DNA of 64,000 bases from Thereva unica. Taxonomy: Eukaryota; Arthropoda; Insecta; Diptera; Therevidae. The notes under the pieces were generated by a model. That model was not told where the DNA came from. It saw only the letters and a list, made by a program, of their open reading frames with translations, and made no database searches. The DNA lies in contig OX465281.1 in the NCBI GenBank assembly GCA_949987705.1, positions 177,086,516-177,150,515 on the forward strand. The letters are read 5' to 3'. Below, one piece after another: positions 1 to 10,742 of the stretch (within the stretch, counting starts at the first letter, position 1; each line of letters starts with the position of its first letter). Made by a program: the position numbers and the translations under genes.

Positions 1-340
1 TTCAAATTCATAATTAAAATATCAGCACCATGGATGTGGTAGCTGTTATATAACTACAAACTTGAGGAAAATACCTCAAAACGTCAACTTCAAGTGTCGA
101 TATCTCGAAAACTAAGCGTGATATCGGAAAATTTTATTTCATATTTTCGACTTATTTTGCAGTGATTCATCATAATCCATCGTCAAAAAGCGCCCCCCTG
201 AGCTGTAGAGGGGCCAACAAAAAAAGAGGGGGTAAAAAAATTGGACCCAAAAATTGACCGGCAACATCCATATCATTCCTCTTTGAGCTATTCTTAACGG
301 ATTTCTGTTAACAGAATGCGGTCCTCATATTTTGCATACT
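1..340. other. Unassigned AT-rich sequence
   Basis: No convincing coding sequence or terminal repeat is visible. The stretch holds homopolymer-rich DNA with a G-rich patch near 220-235. The LINE remnant to its right fades out near 340, so part of this may be very decayed LINE or flanking DNA. Confidence 0.4.
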
Positions 341-344
341 CAAC

Positions 345-1829
345 TACCTCCAGCGCCTGCACTATTTTATCTTTCAAGTTGTATGATTTTTTGAATATCG
401 TAACGATCAGTAGGCCTTAGGAAAAAATTCCTATCATTATGATTTACAAAATCAATAAAGTTGCCTTCGACGTTATTATTATTACTAACAATTTTATTAG
501 CCAAATTTTCACCTTTATCACTAAAGAAAGTGACAAAATTGTCCGTTATAGCTTGTTTACAAGTAATAGTTTCATTTTCAGATATAATATATTCTAAATC
601 CTGTGAAATTAGTGGATTTCTTGCCTAGAATAGTATTTACATATTGCCAAAGCTTTTTGCTATCTTTAGAGTAAGCCTTAACTCTCTCTTTTTCATAGTT
701 TAATTTAGCTAATTTAATCAGTTTATTAAGTATCTTACAGTAATCATTGTATTCATTTTTTAGAGTCAGGTTACCTCTATCCAAATTCCAGATATGATAT
801 AAACTTTCTTTAGTCTTACACGATATCATAATTCCTGTAGTAATCCACTTGCTTCGAGGACAAAAATTGGACTTAGTATTACTTTTATTGACTGTCGCGT
901 TACCTATCAGTGATTGTAGACAGCTGATAAAAAGATCAAAGAAAATATCTGGATCTTCAATATCCAAAAAAGACTCCCAATTAATTTGTTCACTTAAATT
1001 TACTAGCCTACTATAATTAATAATAAAACTGTCCTTAGAAATTAATTTTTCTTTACGTAAACGAAGAGAGACGAAAATAGGGTAGTGATCTGTAAGAACA
1101 TTAGTATATGTAGCAGATTGAATATTAGGGAAATTTGATCTAATGAAGATATTATCAATGCAAGAACCCTCAAAGTCATTAGGTCTTGTAACGCCGTTAA
1201 AGTAAGGAGGATAACCATTATCTAAAAGTATAGATAAACAGTTATTGACCATAACATCAGCTAGCATAAGATTAATATTAAAATCACCGGCTATGATATG
1301 ATTTTTGAAATTCCTATTATCACAGATAAAGTTTGTAATTAAATTAATAAAATCTTCTCAAGCATCATGACATCTGTAAACTCCAGAGATCTTAACTACA
1401 CTCTTATTTACTAGTTTAATTTCAGCTGACAAAAATTTAAAATTATTAAACTCTTCAATAGTTATTTTATACTTTAGTAACTGATTAATGTACATAACAA
1501 CACCATCAGCTTTATTTATGTTATTATGGTTATAATGAATATGATAATCACTTAAAACAAAAAAGTAATAACAAGGTAGAGACCAAGTCTCAGTACATAC
1601 GATAACATCAGGTTTTACAGACAAAACTATCAATAAAAATCTCTAGCTTAGCAAAATTTGCATTGAGACCCCTAATATTAACATGTAATACAAGTAGATT
1701 ATCGTGTTTAAAAAAATTATTTAAGTTATTTAAATCACAATAATTATCTTCAATTTGTAGATTTCCAGAAAGCTCCATTGCAACACACGTATTAAAAACT
1801 GGATCTCGTAAGCATGTCCCTTTTAACAA
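345..1829 (-). pseudogene. Non-LTR retrotransposon ORF2, endonuclease and start of RT, broken
   Basis: The minus strand encodes an APE-type endonuclease in at least three frames. The N-terminal strand with NIRGLNANF lies near 1,660-1,690. The catalytic Glu is in VCTETW near 1,590-1,600. A long block near 580-1,267 carries TDHYPIFVS, the Asp-His pair of the active site. Downstream, codons running to about 345 resemble the linker before the reverse transcriptase, and then homology stops, so the RT domain is missing. In the family this ORF supplies target nicking and reverse transcription. Frameshifts near 1,270-1,360 and 1,620, plus the truncation, make it inactive. It follows an ORF1 on the same strand 145 bp upstream, the normal LINE order. 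The ORF1 type suggests a CR1/Jockey-related clade, but I cannot fix it. Confidence 0.75.
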
Positions 1830-1973
1830 ATCTTCCTAGCGAGTTGGTTTAATTGGATAATCCGTACTAGCAACTAAGTTGTTAAATTTGAGATATTCAC
1901 AGTTCGTGTCAAAAGCTGAGTGGTCGGTTGGTCTATTTTTATGGAAATGCTCATTATAATAAACACACATACA

Positions 1974-3406
1974 CTAAGTTTTCGTAGGATGGTCGCCTGC
2001 ACAGATTAAGCACTTGTCAGAGTTATTACATTTGTTGAGGTTATGATTATCTCTGCCACACTTAAAGCAGAGACTTAGATTGAAGTGATCATAAACACGG
2101 CATCGTTGATGGCCAATATACAGCTTAAAATCATTGTTTACCAAATATAGATATGACTCAGAGGTAACTTCAAGAATTGATGTCCGTTTCCCCATTGAGT
2201 TTTTGTAGTCAGCTAAGATGTTGAAAGCACTAACAAAATCGATGAAGTTTCTATTGATGATGTCCTCACGTAGTTCATCGGTGCTCAAGTCTTTATCCAC
2301 ATTCACTACTTTGACTCGAGGTAATTTAAGGCTTTCTAGATCGACGCTAAAATCATTGCCCAACTTATCCGATAGAATAGACTTGGTTCTTGCTACATCC
2401 TCTTTGTGTTTACATGAGACCGAAACTGAACCTTCACTATTTGTTTTCACGTTGTCAATCGGAATCGAGGTATCACAGGTTAATTTATTTTTTACTGACA
2501 CCAGAGTGTTACAGTTATTATTATTTCTGGCTTTTATATGAATTTTAGGAACTGTATCCATTATATAGGAGCACTTTTGACTACACTAGAATATGACAAT
2601 TGAGGCATTGGATTATTTTTGTTTTCTACTACCTTGTTTATGCGTAAGACGGGTTTAAGCTTAAATTCGGCTTAAGACGAACTGCCTGCATAAACAGATT
2701 CGGATTCTCTCTCTCTCAAAGCTGATGGAATTTCTTATTTTGACTAAAAGATCGAAGCCAGCCTCATAGTAATAGTTTTACATATTTACTTTAGGTTGTA
2801 CATCTCCTCCTCCTCCTCTACAACTCCTCACACACAAACAAACACAAATTCGTCTTAAGCTGAAATAAATTAAGCTTGAGACGAATTTCGACTTAAGGCG
2901 GTTTATACGGAGCCGGATTCTGTCTTAAGCCGAAATTCAGCTTACGCATAAACAAGGTATATGATATTATTTAATAACTTATTTTTATCTCGCAATTCAG
3001 AGTTTAGTTGAGTAAGTAATTCGTTTTGAATCCTATGATTAGTCAGCTCATCACATTCATGGTCACATAGATCAGCATTCTTTGAGTTATTAAGTGTGAG
3101 ATTATTACTGAGTTCATTACGCAATTCCTCTTTTTCAAAAAGTTTTATTTTAGTAATAACTTCACGCACGCTTTCATCCAGAGAAAAAATATCGAACTGG
3201 GTTTTGGAGGTTAGTTTGTCCAAGTTATGATTAGGACAAATAACCAGCATTTCACTAATAACCTGACCTTTAGCATATTTTTTAAAGTCACCTTCATGAT
3301 AAACGTTTTCACAAATGAGATAGATAACTATTTTTGAAATTTTAATGTTTGAATGACACTTAAAAACCTTGCAAGTGTTATCACTAGTTAACTTAGCATC
3401 TGCCAT
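1974..3406 (-). pseudogene. Non-LTR retrotransposon ORF1, PHD-like plus zinc knuckle, split by a MITE
   Basis: This is the nucleic-acid-binding ORF1 of the same LINE. The N-terminal piece (3,406 to 2,958) starts MADAKL and has paired Cys and a Cys/His pair (IYLICENVYHEGDF, ICPNH), like the PHD-type finger of some CR1/L2 ORF1 proteins. A charged, probably coiled-coil stretch follows. The C-terminal piece (2,630 to 1,974) ends with a CCHC knuckle (CFKCGRDNHNLNKC, spacing C-x2-C-x4-H-x4-C) followed by CLICAGDH. A 326-bp MITE interrupts it. The reading frame also differs by one base across the junction and again near 2,564, so the gene was already decaying or has decayed since. Confidence 0.7.
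2632..2957. mobile_element. MITE with TA target duplication
   Basis: The termini are a perfect inverted repeat, CCTTGTTTATGCGTAAG at the left and its reverse complement at the right, flanked on both sides by TA. It is 326 bp and non-coding. Both ends carry further subterminal blocks built from the words TTAAG and GAATTTCG. TA flanks suggest Tc1/mariner-type mobilisation. It sits inside LINE ORF1. Confidence 0.85.
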
Positions 3407-3415
3407 ATTGTCGAC

Positions 3416-3436
3416 TTTATTATTATTATTATTATT
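3416..3436. repeat. TTA microsatellite
   Basis: About six TTA/ATT repeats followed by a T-run, just upstream of the ORF1 start of the minus-strand LINE. Confidence 0.7.
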
Positions 3437-3672
3437 TTTTTATACCGTATAGATACACATAAATGAAGTGTAACTCTCTTGTGACTTCATTCATAATGAG
3501 ATTATAATCTTTGAAATGACTGGGCTGCATTTCTTAATACAAATGGCATCCGAGTTAACTCAAACAGACTAAAGGGGATTATTAAGGATTTGATTATGCT
3601 ATGGGTATTTTGTGGTACGCACGGACCAAATCCACCTTTGTAAAAAATCGTTCCACGTGCATCCGTGAAGGT

Positions 3673-5040
3673 TCACAGAAAAAGGGGGATTGGATATCTA
3701 TCCGGCACCGGGACTACATTAAGGCGATCCCATGACCTGCAATCATATGTATCCCGTTTAGGGACCAGATGAAGTCGAGATGCTGCAGGAGGCGACGATG
3801 GTCCACAAATCCCTAGTTGAACCATTCTCAGGAAGAAGTCTACACGCGGTAACGAAAGGTAATTGTCCATTAGTAACATTGTGGTGTTGCACATTGTGTT
3901 TAACCGGTAGGTTAAAATTAGAAGGTTGTGTTAAGGCAGCGTACCTCGTTAAGAATTCTTTATGCCTGCCAAGATGGTGGCATTCAAAGCTCTCGATCCT
4001 AGGCTCAGTTCCAGCAACTTCATACCAAAAGTGTGGATCGTGGGGATCCATTAGCGGCTCGAAGAAGTAAATTAGAGCGTGTACTTTGTACTCTAAAAGT
4101 GTGTGCTGGAATGAGTGATATGTCCGCACCAGAATCGATTAAAAAATCGATTTGATTATGCATGTCGCGGACATAAAACCTGCACGAGCGTTTCTGCTGA
4201 GAAACGCCCGTGAATGTGGCGACTCCCCGTCAACTTAGTTTTTTTGGTGCTCCTTCCTCGACAGAGCGTCCCCGGTAGCGCTTGCACGGATGAGGGTTTA
4301 GGTATCGCTCCCTGTTGGTGGGGCTACTGGTCCCTGCCGATGGCGTCTTTGGTTGACGAACCGGTGAGCGGCCCCATTGCCGTGAACCAACAGACCCTCT
4401 CGCCGACTCCTGACTCTGATCTCTCCCCAACACTAGTGCTTGCAATAGCCGCACTTCACGTTGGAAAGACTGCACGGTCCGCTCCAGGGATGACGACGAC
4501 CTCAGCTCGGCCACCAGAGCCTGTTCTGGACGGGCCGTAATCTCCCGTACGGTATCCGCCAGATTTGAGAGCTGGCCTAGGGACTCCTCCCCATAGCCTC
4601 CCTAGGCTCCTCCCCATCGCCCAGACAGTCTCCGGCCAGACATTGCAAGCCCCTCTGGAAATTTGAGGGCTTGCGATCCCTGGGCTCATGTGCCGCCAAT
4701 AGTTGCTCGAGGCGGTTCCTAGACGATAGTCCATATCGTTCTAGGAATCGCCCCTTAACATCGGTATTGCTGGCGGTGCTGAGATCTGCGAAAGCGACCT
4801 CTGTAGGCAGCGCTGACAAATTATGAGACAGCTTTTGCTTTATCGGAAGTGATTGAATTTAGGGCGAATTGGGCCTCATACTGGTAAAACCAGATTGCCG
4901 GGTCGCTCTAGTGAAATTCAGGCAGGTTGAATCTAGCCGTAGAGACCAAGTTCACCTCTGCCTGAATGCTGCGTCGACCCAGGGACTCAGGCTGGTTAAC
5001 GAATTATCCATATCGAGGACGAAAGAATTATCAAGCAGAT
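3673..5040 (-). pseudogene. Ty3/Gypsy gag-pol remnant (gag, protease, start of RT)
   Basis: Read on the minus strand, the order is gag, protease, RT. A capsid-like segment near 4,900-4,580 has the pattern IWFYQYEAQFAL, then a Leu-rich stretch ending GDRKPS-like. The protease active site is DSGADISLIP near 4,115-4,140. The protease-RT linker with VKHNVQHHNVTNG is near 3,870-3,910. The first RT motif, LHLVPKRD then PDRYPIP, is at 3,675-3,770. RT palm motifs, RNase H and integrase are missing beyond 3,670. Frameshifts separate all blocks. The layout fits an arthropod Gypsy element. GC content is higher here than in the surroundings. Confidence 0.8.
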
Positions 5041-5049
5041 TTTCTTTTT

Positions 5050-5735
5050 CCATCCTAAATATCTTGAGCAGTGGTAACTCAGAGAAGAAAGAAATGTAAA
5101 CTCAATAATTAATTACAATTTACACTACCAAAATTACAAACTCATAATAAATTTAACTTTGTTCGTTTCTCTATAATTCAAAATATTTCGCTGACTGTAG
5201 TCAAATTCAAATATTGTTTGTCAATAAAATGTAATATGTAGGTATGTAAGTAACAAACACTCATAACTTCCTTGTATATGGAATCCGTCCGTACTACACA
5301 AACAAAATTAACTTAAATTTTATTATGTACTCTATATGGAAATAAGAAAATTTCTTAAAACAAAAATAATATATTTTACACATATAACTTTGCTTCACGT
5401 TATTTAAAAATAAAATATATTTAAATCGTTCAAAGCTAATGCAAAACAAGAGCATGGATATCTTTTGCCTGGTTACAAACCACCCCGATTACAGTCTTAA
5501 AGTTTTCCTACCTTCGGGTTTTGTATCAAGCCCCTGGATATTATCTCTATTATACTGGAAACGCTGAACTCCAATTGCGATGATTTCCTGACGTGCTTCT
5601 TCGTACCGGCGTCACCAATTATAGGTTCCAATCTTATTATAATTTTAAACACTGTTTTGTTTTTGTTTCTTGTTTAAAACTTTTATTTTACTAATTATTA
5701 TTATCACTATTACCGTAATTATTAATTATATTTTT
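5050..5735. other. Unassigned, possibly 5' LTR/leader of the Gypsy remnant
   Basis: This AT-rich, non-coding stretch lies directly upstream of gag on the minus strand, where the leader and LTR would be expected. I could not find a second LTR to confirm it. Confidence 0.3.
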
Positions 5736-5740
5736 TTTTA

Positions 5741-6182
5741 TGTGGTAGTGCTAAGCTCAGGAGTCACCCTTTGTACTCCTAGTCCGTCATGTCATTTGTC
5801 ACGTCATGGTGCAATGTCTAGCAGTAAGCTCGGAACCGGGAGGGGGGGGGGTATAGGTTAAGGGTTAAAAGGTACGGGGGGTATTGAAGAAGGTGGTGAT
5901 AAACCCTGCGTTTGAACTTTTGGATGTTGTAGGAGCTCGGAAATACTGACTGCGAGAGATTATTCCACAGTCGAGCCTTTTTTTGGACCTTATTATTATA
6001 TCTAACCATGCTAAGGTTGTTAATGGAGCGCCGCCCCAAATGAGTGAGTTGTATTCGAGAAGAGGCCGAATGTAGGATTTATAAATAACAGCACGGGCGG
6101 ATGGCTGGAGGAAGAACTTGCACCTCTTAAGAAATCCCAAGCACTGGGATGCTTGTTTGGCGATTTGGAATATGTGGTTATT
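5741..6182 (-). mobile_element. Family L LINE, 5'-truncated 3' end, minus orientation
   Basis: The sequence matches the last part of ORF2 and the 3' UTR of the copy at 13.9-17.03 kb. ORF2 tail residues (FLKRCKFFLQPSARAVIY, then SYIRPLLEYNSLIWGGAP) run from about 6,130 to 6,020. An internal deletion of roughly 250 bp joins the KVQKKA region to the ARLWNNLSQS region. The 3' UTR lies at about 5,741-5,835, mirroring 16,930-17,015. It abuts an oppositely oriented copy. Confidence 0.8.
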
Positions 6183-6183
6183 C

Positions 6184-6655
6184 GCCCAGTACTTGGGATT
6201 TCTTAAGAGGTGTAGGTTCCTCCCTCAGCCGTTTGTGACAGCGCTTCTTCGACAACCACCTTGGCATGGTTAGATAAGGTGCGAAAAAGGGCACTTAAAT
6301 TAATTGATGACGACACCGCCTGATCCACCATTGACTCCCTGAGCCACGGGGAATGTAGCAGTACTGACAAAATTTTATCGCTGCTATCATAGTGACTGTT
6401 CCTCCGAGATAAACACTCTTCTGCCTCCACGGAAATCTTATACCCGCAACACCATATTAGCCCCCTCATCTCACTCCCACATTTTGCAGCTACTACGTTC
6501 GCGCACTCAATAGGATCGAAATTCGTTTATCGCACAACTCGACTGTGGCATAATCTCCCGCAGTCAGTATTTCCGAGATCCTACAACATCCAAGAATTCA
6601 AACGCAGGGTTCATCACTACCTCATTCAATACCCCCGGTACATTTATCACAGACC
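6184..6655 (+). mobile_element. Family L LINE, 5'-truncated 3' end, plus orientation
   Basis: It begins in the same GFLKRC-coding segment as the neighbouring minus-strand copy and runs through the ORF2 tail to about 6,650, with many substitutions and small indels relative to 16,380-16,890. The 3' UTR is missing or unrecognisable. Confidence 0.75.
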
Positions 6656-6659
6656 CCCA

Positions 6660-7225
6660 GAGATGCTACGTCGGGAAAAGATAAGACGTTACACAATAAT
6701 CTATCTACATGTACGAAAGAAATGGTTAAAATAAAGTCTATTTTTAGGGCTAGGCTCAAATGGGCCATTATGAACTCATAAATGAAAAGACAATTTGAGT
6801 AGCAGTGTTTTAATTATATTTGTGAGGACTAATGTAAAAATGCTCCTTTTTGATTTATTTATAGCATCGTCTTCTGTATTAAGTACAACCCAACAAATCT
6901 TTTGAAAAATGCCACGCTGGGGAAGGAACAAAAACTTCAACAATCAGCGAAATCTCCTCCTTTCCCTCTACTAAACTGCTAATTGTTAGACTACTCACGT
7001 TGCACTAGTAGGAAAGAGGAATCTAAACAATAGGTAGGAAAGTGCTTTATCTGTTGTTAAACGAGTACTCTTGAACACAAAAACCCTTCACCCAGACTGT
7101 AATAGGATTACGAGATTGACAATATCCTGGGCATTACGATATACAGACGAGGACTGATTTTGAAATGAACTTTGGGAGGTTGTCTATGCATTGGTCTACT
7201 TATTTGAAAAATCCTAAACAATATA
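6660..7225. other. Unassigned sequence
   Basis: No ORF, terminal repeat or homology to other parts of the window was noticed. Confidence 0.35.
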
Positions 7226-7492
7226 TTAAAATGTACCGAAAAGGCATAAAAACAATAAATCAAATAAATCTCCATTTGTCCCGAACGTGAATGTTTTTAA
7301 AGCAAATCTCTGAAACGGCCCTTTGCATAAATCCCTGGCGTCAAACCAATCATTACCCCCAGGGGCATTGTCAATCGCGTGAATTATAGCAGTTGAGGCG
7401 ACAGTAATTAATTCAGTCCCTTCGATAAGGATCCCATCACGCTCACTGTCTTCAACAATTAAAACACTAATGCTGCCATTAGCAAGCGCCAT
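7226..7492 (-). CDS. Hypothetical ORF, 88 aa, divergent to the host gene
   Basis: This minus-strand frame starts MALANGSISVLIVEDSERD and continues through a well-mixed composition to about residue 70, then becomes Phe/Leu-rich. Composition in the first 70 residues looks more protein-like than most frames here. It starts about 100 bp from the first recognised exon of the plus-strand gene, so it could be a small gene or a first exon of a divergently transcribed gene. No family is recognised. It could equally be a chance frame. Confidence 0.25.
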   Translation of the reverse strand: MALANGSISVLIVEDSERDGILIEGTELITVASTAIIHAIDNAPGGNDWFDARDLCKGPFQRFALKTFTFGTNGDLFDLLFLCLFGTF

Positions 7493-7597
7493 GATTCCCC
7501 TCAGATTTATAGTCCTGATAATTAATTATAGCTGTTACAAAAATCTGACATGCTTAGGGCAAACTAAACTGAATTCGTCATTTGTTTCTATTTTCAG

Positions 7598-9681
7598 GAA
7601 ACACCCCCGGCAGCAACAAGTGAAAGCTACAAAAAAGGGTGCGAGTAGGGTACTGAGGGTGGAATCCCAGGGAACAGCACTTACAACTCGTTGTTAGAAT
7701 ACAAAACGAGCGGAAAGCGTGACACACAGTAGACACAGACAACGCCTACCCTCACACAACATATCAGCAAGATGACAGAGTTATAGTATTTGGAGAAGGA
7801 TCCCAACATCAAGCCAGCCATAAAAACCCAGCGAAGGAGCTCAAATGTTTAAGGATGAAGGTCGATAAGGCGGTGTGCACCAACGACACCCTCGAAGACC
7901 TGACAAAAACCATCAAGTATGAAGCTGTCTTTACAACGCTCGTTGAGAATAAGATCCTGGCCATCAAGCGGGATTGCGAGGAGAAGAAGAAGGCTAAAAA
8001 ACAAAAGCGAAAGTCCTTTGGTAGGATTTTGTTTGGCAGAAGGATATTCGGTGGCAGCTCCAAGAAATCCACACAGGAGAGCAGCGCTATTGACGTTGAA
8101 AAGGGAATTTCTGATGGTCCATCGTCCTCTGGGCAGCAATTATCACTGCAAGGTGCTGCACAAACAACTGCAACGGGGAGCATTAGCTCAAATGTAATTG
8201 AGCCTGTGCCCCCATCCGAGAAGAGCAAAACAGACGTTGAAAGCGAGGTGGATATCACTTCTCTCAGCTCGATAAAGGTGCCCCCGATAGATCCGACTGT
8301 AGATGACAGTAACGGAAGCAATGAGAACGGAAGCTTAGCCTGCAAGGGAACGCGCGACATGGTCGTGGAGGTAATTACCCATCGTGAGGGTTTTTGCTAT
8401 GACGACAGTGACAAGTGTGATCCTCCTACCGATAAGGATTCCGTAGTGTTAACTACAGCTGAAACTGAAAAAAATTTGGATGTTAGCTCATTAGGTAGCG
8501 TTCGTGTAGATGAAAATACTTCGACCATTGCAGACGGCAGCTTGACTTCCATCAAGGATAGCATAGAAAGCCTCTCCTTTCCCAGCTCGAGATGTACTGT
8601 TAGCGCTGGTTTGGCAACTACTATATCTTACGAAAAGGAGCGCACAAGGTTGCGACTGCTCGAAGCGAAATCGATAAGTGCCCAGTGTAGTCCTATTTTG
8701 CCACGACAAAAGCTGCCTCTAAGTTCCGCACAAACGCAAACACACACGAAATTACAAAGTCAAGTGTCTTACTCAGATAACCAACGTGGCTACGATGCAA
8801 TTAGATTCTTTTCGAGACAAACTACATCGGAAGACAGTGCCAACTTAACAATTAGTACCCTCCTCAATGAGGCGGATTCTGTAAATGCACTCGGCGAAAG
8901 AAAAAGCAAGAGCACCAGCCTCTTGGTAATCGCTGATAAGGATAATAAAAAAGCAATTAATCGTCTAGATAGCAATAGTATCGTTAGTTATCAATCGAAT
9001 CCATTAGTGCGCGGATTAATTTCTAGTTTCAATCAATTAACGACGACTTCGAGTTATTTTCCTGTGATCACAACGACCGTAACTACAGTTCCAAAGTCGC
9101 CCGTGGTGCCGCTGCAGTCGGTGGATGCTCAGCCACAAACGATTCCTGCCGCCATTGTTCCGACAACGACTGTACCATGCGATACCACGAAACTCCAACG
9201 TATGGCCTCAACATCGACCGGATCAAGTGTGGCACCAACAGGATGCTGCGCTACAAAATCAGCATCCAAGGAGAGCAGACGAATGAAGCCCGATTGGCAG
9301 ACAATGCAGACCGGCAGCGATGACGAATATCGGAAGCGAAAGAGGAAATATAGTAAGCTCTTAATTGACGCCAGAGTTGTACTTTCATTTTTTTAAAGTT
9401 TTCAATTTTACAGAACGCTATCACCGATGCTCTGATCCTGTTCTTGTTTATCCTTCGTCAGGAGGCCTGCAGCATTGCATACTTAGTATGCCACCAAATC
9501 AGCCAATGTAATTGTGAACTGGATAATTGATTTAATTTTGTAATTTTAATTGCTCATTACTTCTTTTTAGACAATTCCATTATAACGACGATTTCGTATA
9601 CGATATGACACTCCAAGTTGAGGCTGGCAAAAATGGAGAACTGCAAGCAATAGTTCCAAGCCAACGAAGTAAAAGACACAG
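7598..9681 (+). CDS. Partial cellular gene, three exons, unknown Ser/Thr-rich protein
   Basis: I infer exons 7,598-9,352, 9,414-9,507 and 9,571-9,681, separated by introns of 61 and 63 bp with GT-AG ends. The first acceptor has a good pyrimidine tract (7,575-7,597). The likely start is ATG 7,855 with A at -3; short uORFs precede it. Exon 1 alone also reads to a stop at 9,396, but splicing gives a frame that stays open through exons 2 and 3 (phases 1 and 2). Protein features: an acidic/Lys start; a basic stretch near residues 40-65 (KKAKKQKRKSFG, FGRRIFGG) that could be a nuclear signal; a long low-complexity Ser/Thr-rich middle; and RKRKRKY at the exon 1 end. Exons 2-3 encode a more ordered segment (SGGLQHCILSMPP, DDFVYDMTLQVEAG). 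A donor at 9,682 implies more exons beyond; none was found before the mobile DNA. I do not recognise the family. Confidence 0.65.
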
Positions 9682-10742
9682 GTACGAAGAACTTATTAAC
9701 ATTTATTGAGTATGCACTATCACCAGTTTCTGAACGAACGAAGGGCGCGTGTCACAAGTTCAAACACAAACAGCTTTATTCGTTTCCCGCTGATTAAACC
9801 GGCGTTTCTATGTGAACCCTTGACTCTTAAAACTCATTATGTTTGACCTGACCGCACCAGACAGAGAGAACACTAAAATTCTCTCAACGGAGTCATTTCG
9901 ATTCATAGTCCGAGAACGTTCCCGAAATGACCACCGCCATTTTGTATTAAAATTTTAAACTAAATATTTTTGAGGTTATGATACAGTTGCCGCCACTACT
10001 TTTCTTAATATTAAAAAAAATATATGATTTTAATAGAAAGACCTTCTACAACAGCGTTCTCGTAATGACGCTGATTTAATGCACACTATACACATATGAA
10101 ATTAAAACTGAGTGAGGACTTTAATTTAATTTCTAACCAGATAAACAATTGAACCCCGCACACCTGTGAGAAAGCATTACGGAAATACCGCTAGTGGTGC
10201 CACCTGACACGTTGAGTGAAAACGGTTTTGACGTTTTATGGTTGCGTTCACGAAATGACAAATTCTTCTTCGGACAACTTTTATTTAAATAAAAATAAAG
10301 AGTTTTTTTTTTAATTTATTCTACACTATGAAATAATTATGAAAGCCAATTGTATATAAGTAATGTTAGGAATGTAGTTACTCATATTCATTTTAACGTG
10401 TTTGTTGAGTTAGTTACCAGCGGTTACAATATGAAATTTTTAACTGACAAATTAGATCAACATATGTCAAAAATGAATTAATAATATAATAAAAATTGAG
10501 CTTTGCCAAAAAAGATAAAACGTTTCGAATTGTTTTTTTTAATTTGTTTTTATATGTTTACATTTCATAAAACTAGAACTAGTTTACACTAACGAGCAGT
10601 TTAAGTTTGACATTTCATTAAAAGACGAAAAGAAATCATTTAGATTCCACCAATTAACTCACGTGGTTCAGCTTCGAATTAGTCCAAAAACTTCAAAACT
10701 TCTTCAATTAAAACGTACTAAAAGTAATCTTCTATAACGGCA
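9682..10742. other. Intron/intergenic AT-rich DNA; possible LTR of the BEL element
   Basis: It follows a splice donor, so it may be intronic. A TGTTAGGAATGTAG motif at about 10,363 has the TG start expected of an LTR and lies upstream of the BEL/Pao pol remnant, but no second LTR is present. Otherwise nothing is recognisable. Confidence 0.3.

Noticed and set aside
4214..4734. GC-rich plus-strand frame of 108 residues
   Set aside because: Shadow of the minus-strand Gypsy gag.
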